From Methylobacterium iners (lineage in GTDB: Bacteria; Pseudomonadota; Alphaproteobacteria; Rhizobiales; Beijerinckiaceae), in NCBI RefSeq assembly GCF_022179305.1, contig NZ_BPQP01000071.1, positions 1 through 56,946 of the forward strand: a stretch of DNA of 56,946 nucleotides, in the 5' to 3' direction. The notes under the pieces were generated by a model that ran no database searches, was not told where the DNA came from, and saw only the letters and a list, made by a program, of their open reading frames with translations. Below are positions 43,357-51,671 of the stretch, piece by piece; the stretch's first letter is position 1, and each line of letters begins with the position of its first letter. The translations under genes were made by a program, and so were the position numbers.

Positions 43357-45354
43357 CTATCGCCGGCGCAGGCCCAGCGCCTTGATGCGGGACGCCAGGG
43401 TGGTCGGCTTGAGCCCCAGGATTTCCGCCGCGCCACCGGGACCGAAGACACGGCCGTTGCTGATCGCGAGCGCCGCTGCGATGTCGGCGCGATCGCGAGC
43501 GCGTCTTTCCGCTTCCGTCGGTGGCGCCGTCGGGACGAGCGCGGCCGGCCGCGCCGGCTCGACCGTCGCGGATGCTTCCGGCTCGGGCAGGTCGAAGCGG
43601 AGCCGACCGCGCACGGCCAGGATCGCGGCCCGCTCGATGATGTTTTCGAGCTCGCGCACGTTGCCGGGCCAGTCGTAGCGGGTGAGCCGGCGGACGTCGC
43701 CCTCGGTGAGGCGCAGCTCTGGAAGGTTGAGGCGCCGGGCCACGTTGCGCACGAAATGCTGCGCGATGAGCGGGATGTCCTCGGGCCGCTCGCGCAGGGG
43801 AGCCGCATTGATCGGGAAGACGTTGAGGCGGAAATAAAGGTCCTCGCGGAAGCGCCCGCGCTTCACCTCGGATTTGAGGTCGCGGTTCGTCGCCGCCACG
43901 AGGCGCACGTCCACGGCCCGGGTGCGTTCCTCGCCGATCCGCTCGAACTGGCGCTCCTGCAGCACCCGCAGGAGCTTGCCCTGGAGGTCGAGGGGGATCT
44001 CGCCGACCTCGTCGAGGAAGAGCGTGCCGCCGTCGGCCAGCTCGAAGCGCCCGACGCGATCGCGCAAGGCACCGGTGAAGGCGCCCCTGGCATGGCCGAA
44101 GAACTCGCTCTCGAACAATTCGCGCGGGACCGCGGCGCAGTTCACGCGGATCAGCGGCCGGTCGCGGCGCCGGCTCGCCTCGTGGATGGCGCGGGCGACC
44201 AACTCCTTGCCGGTGCCGGACTCGCCGGTGACGAGGACGGTGGCGTCGGTGCCGGCCACGAGGTCGATCTGGCGGCGGACCGCCTCGGTGGCGGGCGCGC
44301 GGCCGATGATGCCCTGGTGGTGCCCGCCCTCGCGGATTTCCTCACGCAGGTAGGCGTTCTCCAACTCCAGCCGCTCGCGCAGGGAATCGACCTCGGCGAG
44401 CGCGTTGCGCAGACGCTCGTCGGCCTCGCGCCTCTGGCTGATGTCGCGAAACACGATGACGGCACCGAGCAGCCGCCCGCGGTCGCGGATCGGCGTCGAG
44501 GTGTACTCGACCGAAATCGGCGTGCCGTCGCGACGCCAGAACACCTCGGTGTCGACCTGATGCACCGCCCCATCGCGAAAAGCCGCGTAGATCGGGCAGT
44601 CGTGGTGGGGGTAGTGGCAGCCGTCCGGATGGCTGTGGTGGACGGTGGAATGCATGTCGCGCCCGACGAGGTCGGCGGCCTGCCAGCCCAGCATCCGCTC
44701 GGCGGCCGGATTGATGAAGGTGGTGATCCCTTCCGCGTTGACGCCGTAGATGCCCTCGCCCGCCGCGCGCAGGATGAGCTGGTTCTCGCGCTCGATGTCG
44801 CGAAAGATCCGCTCCATGCGCTGCCATTCGGTGAGACCCGCGCGCATGTGGGCGTCGGCCTCCGTGTCGACGAGGCGGCGGCGGCGCTCGTCGAGATCGA
44901 ACAGGCTGACGAGGATCCGGTTCGGATCGCCCGGCAGGAGCGCGCCGCTGTATTCCACGTTTAGGCCATGTCCCTCGGCGTGGCGGGGCGACAGCGCGTG
45001 GGTCCAGTCGCGGCCCCGGGCCTGGACGGCCTGGGTGAAGACGATGAGGGTCGGGACCTGATCGGGGTGGAGCGCGGTGACGCGCATGGCCCGAAGCGTC
45101 TCGCGATCGTAGCCGAGGAGGCGGGCAGCGGCCGGGTTCGCGTCGCAGATCGCGTCGGCGCTCGGATCGAGCACCAGCATTGCCTCCGGCGCGCCATGGA
45201 AGACGGGGCCGAGCGCCTCTCCTCCCCCCTGTGGGGAGGAGTTGGAGGTGGGGGTGGCTGCGTGACCCGCCCGCTCACCAAGCGGGACCACCCCCACCTC
45301 TCCCCACAAGGGGGAGGAGATTTCCGCGCTCACTGATGTGTCATGCGGTGACAT
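43357..45354 (-). CDS. sigma-54-dependent activator with two PAS domains
   Basis: A 665-residue enhancer-binding protein. Residues about 12-46 are encoded by a palindromic repeat ([16 protein letters not shown]..). PAS 1 ([21 protein letters not shown]) and PAS 2 ([28 protein letters not shown], with [11 protein letters not shown]) follow, then a coiled coil. The AAA+ domain has Walker A GESGTGKE, the sigma-54 contact loop GAFTGA, Walker B LFLDEVGE and FRLNVFPI. A Fis-type HTH ends the protein ([22 protein letters not shown]). It is divergent from the cyanate operon, whose promoter region holds a sigma-54 promoter and three palindromes, so it likely activates that operon. The stimulus is unknown. 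Confidence 0.93.
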   Translation of the reverse strand: MSPHDTSVSAEISSPLWGEVGVVPLGERAGHAATPTSNSSPQGGGEALGPVFHGAPEAMLVLDPSADAICDANPAAARLLGYDRETLRAMRVTALHPDQVPTLIVFTQAVQARGRDWTHALSPRHAEGHGLNVEYSGALLPGDPNRILVSLFDLDERRRRLVDTEADAHMRAGLTEWQRMERIFRDIERENQLILRAAGEGIYGVNAEGITTFINPAAERMLGWQAADLVGRDMHSTVHHSHPDGCHYPHHDCPIYAAFRDGAVHQVDTEVFWRRDGTPISVEYTSTPIRDRGRLLGAVIVFRDISQRREADERLRNALAEVDSLRERLELENAYLREEIREGGHHQGIIGRAPATEAVRRQIDLVAGTDATVLVTGESGTGKELVARAIHEASRRRDRPLIRVNCAAVPRELFESEFFGHARGAFTGALRDRVGRFELADGGTLFLDEVGEIPLDLQGKLLRVLQERQFERIGEERTRAVDVRLVAATNRDLKSEVKRGRFREDLYFRLNVFPINAAPLRERPEDIPLIAQHFVRNVARRLNLPELRLTEGDVRRLTRYDWPGNVRELENIIERAAILAVRGRLRFDLPEPEASATVEPARPAALVPTAPPTEAERRARDRADIAAALAISNGRVFGPGGAAEILGLKPTTLASRIKALGLRRR
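45216..45320. repeat. ~105-bp palindromic repeat, copy A (in coding sequence)
   Basis: The left end CCTCTCCTCCCCCCTGTGGG and right end CCCCACAAGGGGGAGGAG form inverted ends, with GGAGGTGGGGGTGG and CCACCCCCACCTC inside. It lies wholly within the activator gene and is read in frame as about 35 residues. Related copies are at 48734 and 49932. Confidence 0.85.
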
Positions 45355-45395
45355 CCGAGCCTTCCATTGGCTGATCTACGCCTTCCGCATCAGCC

Positions 45396-45448
45396 TACGA
45401 GATCTCGTATCACGAACTACGACAACTCGTAGACTACGAAAATCCGTA
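45396..45448. promoter_or_regulatory. Three tandem TACGA-N4-TCGTA activator sites
   Basis: Site 1 is 45396-45409 (TACGAGATCTCGTA, a perfect palindrome), site 2 is 45418-45431 (TACGACAACTCGTA) and site 3 is 45435-45448 (TACGAAAATCCGTA, one mismatch). Centres are 22 and 17 bp apart. The nearest centre is about 90 bp upstream of the predicted start of transcription, the usual range for sigma-54 enhancer sites. They lie between the activator and the operon. Confidence 0.8.
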
Positions 45449-45505
45449 ATCGGTGGGAGGCAGCTAAACCCTTTGTCCCCGAGGAGGCGCCGCCTTTCCC
45501 GTCCC

Positions 45506-45520
45506 TGGCACACGCTTTGC
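45506..45520 (+). promoter_or_regulatory. sigma-54 (-24/-12) promoter of the cyanate operon
   Basis: TGGCACACGCTTTGC has GG and GC separated by exactly ten bases and agrees closely with TGGCACG-N4-TTGC. The predicted start is near 45532, 26 nt before the first gene at 45558. Confidence 0.85.
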
Positions 45521-45557
45521 CAAGCCCCTCCCGTCACCGCGGGGCGAGGCAAACACG

Positions 45558-46916
45558 ATGGCGCTGTTCGACGATCCGTTCGATTCCAAGCTCACGCTCA
45601 AGCAGCGCGGCTGCTCTTGCGGCGCCCACGCCTCCCAGGCCGAGCACGATGCGGCGCCGGCGGGCGACGCGGCGATCGAGCGGGTGGTGGAGGGCGCCGT
45701 CATGCGGGCGCTGTTCCCGCAGGATGCCCAGCGCCGCGCCTTCCTCAAGAGCGTCGGTGCGGCGACGGCGCTGGCGGCGGTGAGCCAGTTCTTCCCGGTC
45801 AAGTTCGCGGCGGAAGCCCTCGCGCAGGCCGGCGCGCCGGAGAAGAAGGCCCTCAAGATCGGCTTCATCCCGATCACCTGCGCGACGCCGATCATCATGG
45901 CCTCGCCAATGGGCTTCTACGCCAAGCAGGGCCTCGACGTGGAGGTGGTGAAGACCGCGGGCTGGGCGGTGATCCGCGACAAGACCCTGAACAAGGAATA
46001 CGACGCCGCCCACATGCTGGCGCCGATGCCGATCGCGATCTCGCTCGGTCTCGGCTCGACGCCGACCCCCTACACGATGCCGGCGGTGGAGAACGTCAAC
46101 GGCCAGGCGATCACGCTGGCCCTCAAGCACAAGGACCGGCGCGACCCGAAGGACTGGAAGGGCTTCAAGCTCGCCGTGCCCTTCGACTACTCGATGCACA
46201 ATTACCTGCTGCGCTACTACCTCGCCGAGGCCGGCATCGACCCCGACGCCGACGTGCAGATCCGCAGCGTTCCGCCGCCCGACATGGTCGCGAACATGCG
46301 CGCGGACAACATCGACGGCTTCCTGGCGCCCGACCCGGTCAACCAGCGCGCGGTCTATGACGGCGTCGGCTTCATCCACATGCTCTCCAAGGAGATCTGG
46401 GACCGGCATCCCTGCTGCGCCTTCGCGGCCTCGCAGGATTTCGTGACGCAGACGCCGAACACCTACGCGGCGCTGCTGCGCGCCATCATCGAGGCGACCA
46501 GCTACGCCTCGAAGGCCGAGAACCGGAAGGAGATCGCCGCGGCGATCGCGCCGGCGAACTACCTCAACCAGCCCCTCACGGTGGTGGAGCAGGTGCTCAC
46601 CGGCACCTTCGCCGACGGCCTCGGCAGCGTGAAGAAGGTGCCGGACCGGGTCGATTTCGACCCCTTCCCCTGGCAGTCCTTCGCCGTCTGGATCATGACC
46701 CAGATGAAGCGCTGGGGTCAGATCAAGGGCGACGTCGATTACGACGCGGTCGCCAAGCGCGTGTTCCTCGCCACCGACGCGGTCAAGCGGATGCAGCAGG
46801 ACGGGCTGACCCCGCCCGCCTCCACCACCAAGACCTTCTCGGTGATGGGCAAGGTCTTCGATCCGGCCAAGCCCAAGGAGTACCTTGACTCCTTCGCGAT
46901 CAAGCGGGCGATCTGA
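45558..46916 (+). CDS. CmpA/NrtA-family ABC transporter substrate-binding protein (cyanate type)
   Basis: A 452-residue binding protein for nitrate, bicarbonate or cyanate-like anions. A short leader with CSCGAH precedes a Tat-type signal (RRAFLKSVGAATALAAVSQFF, about residues 59-79). The mature domain begins LKIGFIPITCATPIIMASPMGFYAKQGLDVEVVK, typical of CmpA/NrtA/CynA. The permease starts 3 nt after its stop. The presence of cyanase in the operon favours cyanate as substrate. GAGG is eight bases before ATG 45558. Confidence 0.9.
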   Translation: MALFDDPFDSKLTLKQRGCSCGAHASQAEHDAAPAGDAAIERVVEGAVMRALFPQDAQRRAFLKSVGAATALAAVSQFFPVKFAAEALAQAGAPEKKALKIGFIPITCATPIIMASPMGFYAKQGLDVEVVKTAGWAVIRDKTLNKEYDAAHMLAPMPIAISLGLGSTPTPYTMPAVENVNGQAITLALKHKDRRDPKDWKGFKLAVPFDYSMHNYLLRYYLAEAGIDPDADVQIRSVPPPDMVANMRADNIDGFLAPDPVNQRAVYDGVGFIHMLSKEIWDRHPCCAFAASQDFVTQTPNTYAALLRAIIEATSYASKAENRKEIAAAIAPANYLNQPLTVVEQVLTGTFADGLGSVKKVPDRVDFDPFPWQSFAVWIMTQMKRWGQIKGDVDYDAVAKRVFLATDAVKRMQQDGLTPPASTTKTFSVMGKVFDPAKPKEYLDSFAIKRAI

Positions 46917-46919
46917 GCG

Positions 46920-47762
46920 ATGCCCCCCGCCTCCCTCAACCTCCGGGCGCTCATCGTCTCGCTGGGGCTGCTCGCCGCCTTCCTGCTCGCCTGGCAGATC
47001 GGCACGAGCGGACTTGCCAAGACCGAGGCGATGGACCCGGAATACGCGGCGCTGATGGGCACCTCGGCCACCACCGGCAAGTCGGCCATGCCGGGGCCGC
47101 TCGACGTCGCGGCGACGATCTGGGGCCACCTCAAGAACCCGTTCTACGACCGCGGCCCCAACGACAAGGGCCTCGGGATCCAGCTCGCCTACTCGATCGG
47201 CCGCGTGGCGCTGGGCTACGGACTCGCCGTGCTGGTGGCGATCCCGATCGGCTTCCTCATCGGCATGTCGCCGCTCATGAGCCGGGCGCTCGACCCCTAC
47301 ATCCAGATCCTGAAGCCGGTCTCGCCGCTGGCCTGGATGCCGCTCGCCCTGTTCACGATCAAGGATTCGGGGCTCTCGGCCATCTTCGTGATCTTCATCT
47401 GCTCCCTGTGGCCGATGCTGATCAACACCGCCTTCGGGGTCTCCGGCACCCGCAAGGAGTGGATCAACGTCTCGCGCACCCTGGAGGTCGGCCCACTGCG
47501 GCGCGCCTTCACGGTGATCCTGCCGGCGGCGGCGCCCACCATCCTCACCGGCATGCGCATCTCCATCGGCATCGCCTGGCTCGTGATCGTGGCGGCCGAG
47601 ATGCTCGTGGGGGGCACCGGCATCGGCTACTTCGTCTGGAACGAGTGGAACAACCTCTCGATCACCAACGTGATCACGTCGATCCTGCTCATCGGCCTCG
47701 TCGGCATGATCCTCGACCAGCTGCTGGCCCGAGCCCAGCGCCTCGTCACCTTCCCGGAGTGA
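46920..47762 (+). CDS. ABC transporter permease (nitrate/cyanate type)
   Basis: A 280-residue BPD-type permease with about six helices. The binding-protein-dependent EAA-like loop lies around EWINVSRTLEVGPLRRAFTVILPAAAPTILTGMRI. It belongs to the NrtB/CynB family. It lies between the binding protein and ATPase genes with minimal spacing, in the sigma-54 operon. Confidence 0.9.
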   Translation: MPPASLNLRALIVSLGLLAAFLLAWQIGTSGLAKTEAMDPEYAALMGTSATTGKSAMPGPLDVAATIWGHLKNPFYDRGPNDKGLGIQLAYSIGRVALGYGLAVLVAIPIGFLIGMSPLMSRALDPYIQILKPVSPLAWMPLALFTIKDSGLSAIFVIFICSLWPMLINTAFGVSGTRKEWINVSRTLEVGPLRRAFTVILPAAAPTILTGMRISIGIAWLVIVAAEMLVGGTGIGYFVWNEWNNLSITNVITSILLIGLVGMILDQLLARAQRLVTFPE

Positions 47763-47769
47763 GGCCACG

Positions 47770-48723
47770 ATGAACGCGCTCATTCCCTTCCCCGCGCGCC
47801 GCGCGATGCGCCCCGCCGAGCTCCCGGAACCCGGCCGCATGTCCTCCGACAAGTTCATCTCGATCGAGGGCATCGCCCGGCGCTACCCGGCGCCCGGCGG
47901 AAAGCAGACCACCGTGTTCGAGAACCTGTGGCTGCCCATGCGCCGGGGCGAGTTCGTCTGCATGATCGGCCATTCCGGCTGCGGCAAGACCACGGTGCTC
48001 AACATCCTGGCCGGGCTCGAGGCGCCGAGCGAGGGCGTCGTCATCGCCGACGGCAAGGCGATCGAGGGGCCGAGCCTCGACCGGGCCGTCATCTTCCAGG
48101 GTCACGCCCTGCTGCCCTGGCGGACGGTGCTCGGCAACGTCGCCTACGCCGTCTCCTCGCGCTGGCGGAAGGCCTCGCGGGCCGAAATCGAGGAGCGGGC
48201 GCGCCGGGCCATCGCGCTCGTCGGCCTCGCCGGTTCCGAGCACAAGCGCCCGGCCGAGCTCTCGGGCGGCATGAAGCAGCGCGTCGGCATCGCCCGCGCG
48301 CTCTCGATCGAGCCGAAGATGCTGCTCATGGACGAGCCCTTTTCGGCGCTCGACGCATTGACGCGTGGAACGCTGCAAGACGAGGTCCGGCGCATCTGCG
48401 TCGAGACTGGGCAGACGGTGTTCATGATCACGCACGACGTCGACGAGTCGATCTATCTCGCCGACCGCATCGTGCTGATGACGAACGGCCCGGGGGCCAA
48501 GGTCGCCGAGATCGTCGAGAACCCGTTGCCGAAGGACCGCACCCGCACGGGGCTCCACCGCCAGCCCGGCTACTATGCGCTCCGCAACCACCTCATCGAC
48601 TTCCTCGTCAGCCGCTCGAAGACCCTGCGCGACGAGAGCCCGCCCGGCTACGACCAGCGCCATCCGCCGGTGGTGCGGCTGACGCTCACCGAGGCCGATG
48701 CGGCCGCGGCGGCGCTCGGCTGA
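47770..48723 (+). CDS. ABC transporter ATP-binding protein (nitrate/cyanate type)
   Basis: A 317-residue ATPase. It has Walker A GHSGCGKTT, the Q-loop region FQGHALLPW, the signature LSGGMKQR, Walker B LLMDEPF and the switch His in MITHDVDES. The ALLPWRTVLGNV motif is characteristic of NrtD/CynD/SsuB. An N-terminal extension of about 25 residues precedes the ATPase fold. A palindromic repeat and then cyanase follow. Confidence 0.92.
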   Translation: MNALIPFPARRAMRPAELPEPGRMSSDKFISIEGIARRYPAPGGKQTTVFENLWLPMRRGEFVCMIGHSGCGKTTVLNILAGLEAPSEGVVIADGKAIEGPSLDRAVIFQGHALLPWRTVLGNVAYAVSSRWRKASRAEIEERARRAIALVGLAGSEHKRPAELSGGMKQRVGIARALSIEPKMLLMDEPFSALDALTRGTLQDEVRRICVETGQTVFMITHDVDESIYLADRIVLMTNGPGAKVAEIVENPLPKDRTRTGLHRQPGYYALRNHLIDFLVSRSKTLRDESPPGYDQRHPPVVRLTLTEADAAAAALG

Positions 48724-48733
48724 ACCGCGCGCA

Positions 48734-48842
48734 CTCTCCTCCCCCTTGTGGGGAGGAGTTGGAGGTGGGGGTGGCTGGGCGACCCTCAGTCGAGGCCAGC
48801 GGAACCACCCCCACCCCTCCCCTCCCCACAAGGGGGAGGGGG
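48734..48842. repeat. ~105-bp palindromic repeat, copy B (between ATPase and cynS)
   Basis: The left end CTCTCCTCCCCCTTGTGGGG and right end CCCCTCCCCACAAGGGGGAG are inverted. It shares GGAGTTGGAGGTGGGGGTGG and ACCACCCCCACCC with copies A and C. It lies within the operon and can form a long hairpin in the mRNA, which may lower cynS expression or protect mRNA ends. Confidence 0.85.
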
Positions 48843-48877
48843 ATTCTCGCGACATATCCAACAAACTGGAGACCGCC

Positions 48878-49366
48878 ATGAAGCGCGAAGACCTCACCGA
48901 GAAGCTTCTCGACATCAAGCGCGAGAAGGGCTGGACCTGGAAGTTCATCCAGGAGGAGATTGGCGGCATCTCGCCGATCCTGATCACGGCGGCCTGCATG
49001 GGCCAGATGAAGCTGCCCAAGGCCCAGGCGAAGAAGGCCGCGGAGCTGTTCGGCCTCAGCCAGGCGGAGGAGCGCATGCTCAACGAGGCGCCCTATCGCG
49101 GCTCGATCCCGCAGATGCCGCCGACCGACCCGTTGATCTACCGCTTCTACGAGCTTGTGATGGTCTACGGCACGACCTGGAAGGAGCTGATCCAGGAGGA
49201 TTTCGGCGACGGCATCATGTCGGCGATCGACTTCAACATGACCATGGAGCGCGAGCCCAACAACAAGGGCGACCGGGTGAAGATGAGCATGTCGGGCAAG
49301 TTCCTGCCCTACAAGTATTACGGCAACGAGGAGGGCGTGCCGGAATACGGCTTCAAGGAGCCGTAG
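48878..49366 (+). CDS. cynS: cyanase (cyanate hydratase)
   Basis: A 162-residue enzyme that converts cyanate and bicarbonate to carbamate and CO2, and so to ammonia. The catalytic residues are present: Arg and Glu in YRFYELVMVYG (about residues 89 and 92) and Ser in SAIDF (about 115). The C-terminus continues about 13 residues past the usual FLPxK end (YYGNEEGVPEYGFKEP). GGAG is six bases before ATG 48878. The operon imports cyanate and degrades it for nitrogen or detoxification. Confidence 0.96.
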   Translation: MKREDLTEKLLDIKREKGWTWKFIQEEIGGISPILITAACMGQMKLPKAQAKKAAELFGLSQAEERMLNEAPYRGSIPQMPPTDPLIYRFYELVMVYGTTWKELIQEDFGDGIMSAIDFNMTMEREPNNKGDRVKMSMSGKFLPYKYYGNEEGVPEYGFKEP

Positions 49367-49375
49367 GCCCGTCGC

Positions 49376-49403
49376 CCGCTCCCCGGGATCACCTGGGGAG
49401 CGG
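49376..49403 (+). terminator. Terminator after cynS
   Basis: CCGCTCCCC and GGGGAGCGG form a perfect 9-bp stem just after the cynS stop. A T-run is missing, as is common in such GC-rich genomes. Confidence 0.6.
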
Positions 49404-49514
49404 CAGCCGGAATGTGCCCTGCCGCACCGCAATCCGGGTCGACGCAACCCTCCGTTTCATGCTGGATGCGCCGGCTGCGCTGCCGCCGGCAGCCTTCGAC
49501 GGAGATGGGCCCGC

Positions 49515-49919
49515 ATGAATCTCGACGCGATCTCGACCACCTGGGCGCCGCGCCTGCTGAGTGTCCTTCGCATCATGACCGGGCTCCTGTTCATGGCGCA
49601 CGGGACGCAGAAGCTGCTCGGCTTTCCCGCCGTCAGCGAGCGCGGTATGCCGGCCCTGCTGTCGCTCCCAGGCATCGCCGGCATCCTCGAACTCGTCGGC
49701 GGCGCCCTGATCGTGCTCGGCCTGTTCACCCGGCCGACCGCCTTCATCCTGTCGGGTCAGATGGCGGTGGCCTATTTTCTCGCGCACGCGTCCAGGAGCT
49801 TCTACCCGCTCTTGAACGGCGGCGAACTCGCCGTCCTGTACTGCTTCATCTTCCTCTACCTCGCCGCGGCGGGCCCCGGCCCCTGGAGCCTCGACGCGCA
49901 GCGCCGGTCGCGGTTCTGA
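49515..49919 (+). CDS. DoxX family membrane protein
   Basis: A 134-residue protein with four hydrophobic helices. It begins with RLLSVLRIMTGLLFMAHGTQKLLGFP, the DoxX family signature, followed by GILELVGGALIVLGLFTRPTAFIL. DoxX proteins are linked to redox or envelope stress in varied bacteria. It stands alone downstream of the cyanate operon terminator. Confidence 0.85.
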   Translation: MNLDAISTTWAPRLLSVLRIMTGLLFMAHGTQKLLGFPAVSERGMPALLSLPGIAGILELVGGALIVLGLFTRPTAFILSGQMAVAYFLAHASRSFYPLLNGGELAVLYCFIFLYLAAAGPGPWSLDAQRRSRF

Positions 49920-49931
49920 GGAAGGGTTGGG

Positions 49932-50042
49932 CCTCTCCTCCCCCATGTGGGGACGAGTTGGAGGTGGGGGTGGCTGGGTGACCCTCGACTGAGCCAGGCG
50001 GAACCACCCCCACCCTCTATCCCTCCCCACAAGAGGGAGGGA
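49932..50042. repeat. ~105-bp palindromic repeat, copy C
   Basis: The ends are CCTCTCCTCCCCCATGTGGG and CCCTCCCCACAAGAGGGAGG, with the shared internal GGAGGTGGGGGTGGCTGGGT. It sits between the doxX gene and the convergent dehydrogenase gene, where it could terminate both. Confidence 0.85.
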
Positions 50043-50084
50043 AGGGCGCGAGCCTCGATCCGACTGCGCCTGTCGACGTCGCTC

Positions 50085-51518
50085 CTACGCCCGCGCCTGT
50101 GTGACGAACTTCGTCGTGAGATAACCCTCGATCGCCTCCGAGCCGCCCTCGCTGCCGTAGCCGGAATCCTTGACGCCGCCGAAGGGCGTCTCGGGCAGCG
50201 AGATCCCGTGATGGTTGATCCCCAGCATGCCCGTCTCGAGCCGGGCCGACACCTCCGCCGCGCGGGCGGCGGAGCGCGTATAGGCGTAGGCGGCGAGCCC
50301 GTAGGGAAGGCGGTTGGCCTCCGCGAAGGCCTCTTCGTCCTCCGAGAACCGGCGCACCAGCGCGACGGGGCCGAAGGGCTCCTCGTTCATGATGCGGGAG
50401 GTGAGCGGCACCTCGGTCAGCACGGTCGGCGCGTAGAAGTTGCCGCTGTTGCCGATGCGGTGCCCGCCCGTGCGCAGTGACGCGCCCTCGGCGACGGCCT
50501 CCGACACGAGCGCGTCCACCGCGTCGAGCCTCCGGGCATGGACGAGGGGTCCCATGCGAGTCTTGGGCTCCAGCCCGTTTCCGACCCGGATGCCCTCCGC
50601 GAACCCCGAAAATCCCTCGACGAAGCGGTCGTAGACGGAATCGTGGACGAGGAAGCGGGTCGGCGCGACGCAGACCTGGCCGGCATTGCGGAACTTGTTG
50701 GCGCCGAGCACCTGCACCGCCTGGTCGATGTCGGCATCGCCGAACACGATCGCGGGGGCGTGGCCGCCGAGCTCCATCGTGGCCCGCTTCATGTGCCGGC
50801 CGGCGAGCGCCGCGAGCTCCTTGCCCACGGCGGTCGAGCCCGTGAAGGAGATCTTCTGGATGACCGGATGCGGGATCAGGTACGAGGAGATCGCGGCCGG
50901 CTCGCCATAGACGAGGGAAAGGGTGTCGCTCGGCACGCCCGCGGCGAGGAAGGCGCGCACGAGCGCGGCGCAGCTCGCCGGCGTGTCCTCGGGTCCTTTC
51001 AGGATCACCGAGCAGCCGGTGCAGAGGGAGGCCGAGATCTTGCGGACCGCCTGGTTGATCGGGAAGTTCCAGGGCGTGAAGGCGGCGACCGGCCCGACCG
51101 GCTCGCGCAGGACGATCTGCATCACACCCTCGGCGCGGGCCGGGATGACGCGGCCGTAGGCGCGCTTCCCTTCCTCGGCGAACCAGTCGATCACGTCGGC
51201 GCCGGCCAGGGTCTCGATCCGGGCCTCGGCGATGGGCTTGCCCTGCTCCGTGGTGATGGTGCGGGCGATGTCCTCGGCGCGCTCGCGCAAGAGGTCGGCG
51301 GCCCGGCGCATGATCTTGGCGCGCTCGAAGGCGGAGACCTTGCGCCATTCCGAAAAGCCGCGCGCGGCGGCGGCGAGCGCCCGATCGAGGTCGTCGCGGG
51401 TGGCGATGGCGAGTTGGCCCAGCGTCTCGCCGGTGGCGGGGTTGAGGATCGGCAGCGTCTCGGAGGCGGAGCCTGCAGTCCATTCCCCGGCAATGTGCAG
51501 TCTGACGTCCCAGTCCAT
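50085..51518 (-). CDS. NAD(P)-dependent succinate-semialdehyde-type dehydrogenase
   Basis: A 477-residue aldehyde dehydrogenase of the GabD group. It has PWNFP for the cofactor pocket, FTGSTAVGK, the catalytic Glu in MELGGHAP and the catalytic Cys in NAGQVCVAP. The conserved ending reads [25 protein letters not shown]. Members oxidise succinate semialdehyde or related aldehydes to acids. The start is ATG 51518; a long upstream extension is not credible. No GABA transaminase is adjacent. Confidence 0.9.
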   Translation of the reverse strand: MDWDVRLHIAGEWTAGSASETLPILNPATGETLGQLAIATRDDLDRALAAAARGFSEWRKVSAFERAKIMRRAADLLRERAEDIARTITTEQGKPIAEARIETLAGADVIDWFAEEGKRAYGRVIPARAEGVMQIVLREPVGPVAAFTPWNFPINQAVRKISASLCTGCSVILKGPEDTPASCAALVRAFLAAGVPSDTLSLVYGEPAAISSYLIPHPVIQKISFTGSTAVGKELAALAGRHMKRATMELGGHAPAIVFGDADIDQAVQVLGANKFRNAGQVCVAPTRFLVHDSVYDRFVEGFSGFAEGIRVGNGLEPKTRMGPLVHARRLDAVDALVSEAVAEGASLRTGGHRIGNSGNFYAPTVLTEVPLTSRIMNEEPFGPVALVRRFSEDEEAFAEANRLPYGLAAYAYTRSAARAAEVSARLETGMLGINHHGISLPETPFGGVKDSGYGSEGGSEAIEGYLTTKFVTQARA

Positions 51519-51601
51519 GAAGCGAACCCTGCCTAGGCCGGCGGTGCCGCCGGCGGGCGCCCGTTTTCGGCGCTCATGACGGTGGCCGCAAGCCCAGGCG
51601 A

Positions 51602-51629
51602 CTCTCCTCCGCACAAGGGGAGGGAAGGG
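51602..51629. repeat. Deletion remnant of the palindromic repeat
   Basis: CTCTCCTCC is followed almost at once by CACAAGGGGAGGGAAGG. These are the left end and right end of the ~105-bp element with the middle missing. Confidence 0.5.
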
Positions 51630-51671
51630 TGCTTCTTGACTGGGGTGGGCGAAGCCGAGCCTCAGCGCGGA

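Noticed and set aside
45534-47873. Minus-strand frame of about 779 residues opposite the ABC transporter genes
   Set aside because: No domain, low-complexity Asp/Arg/His-rich sequence; the plus strand carries three recognisable transporter genes.
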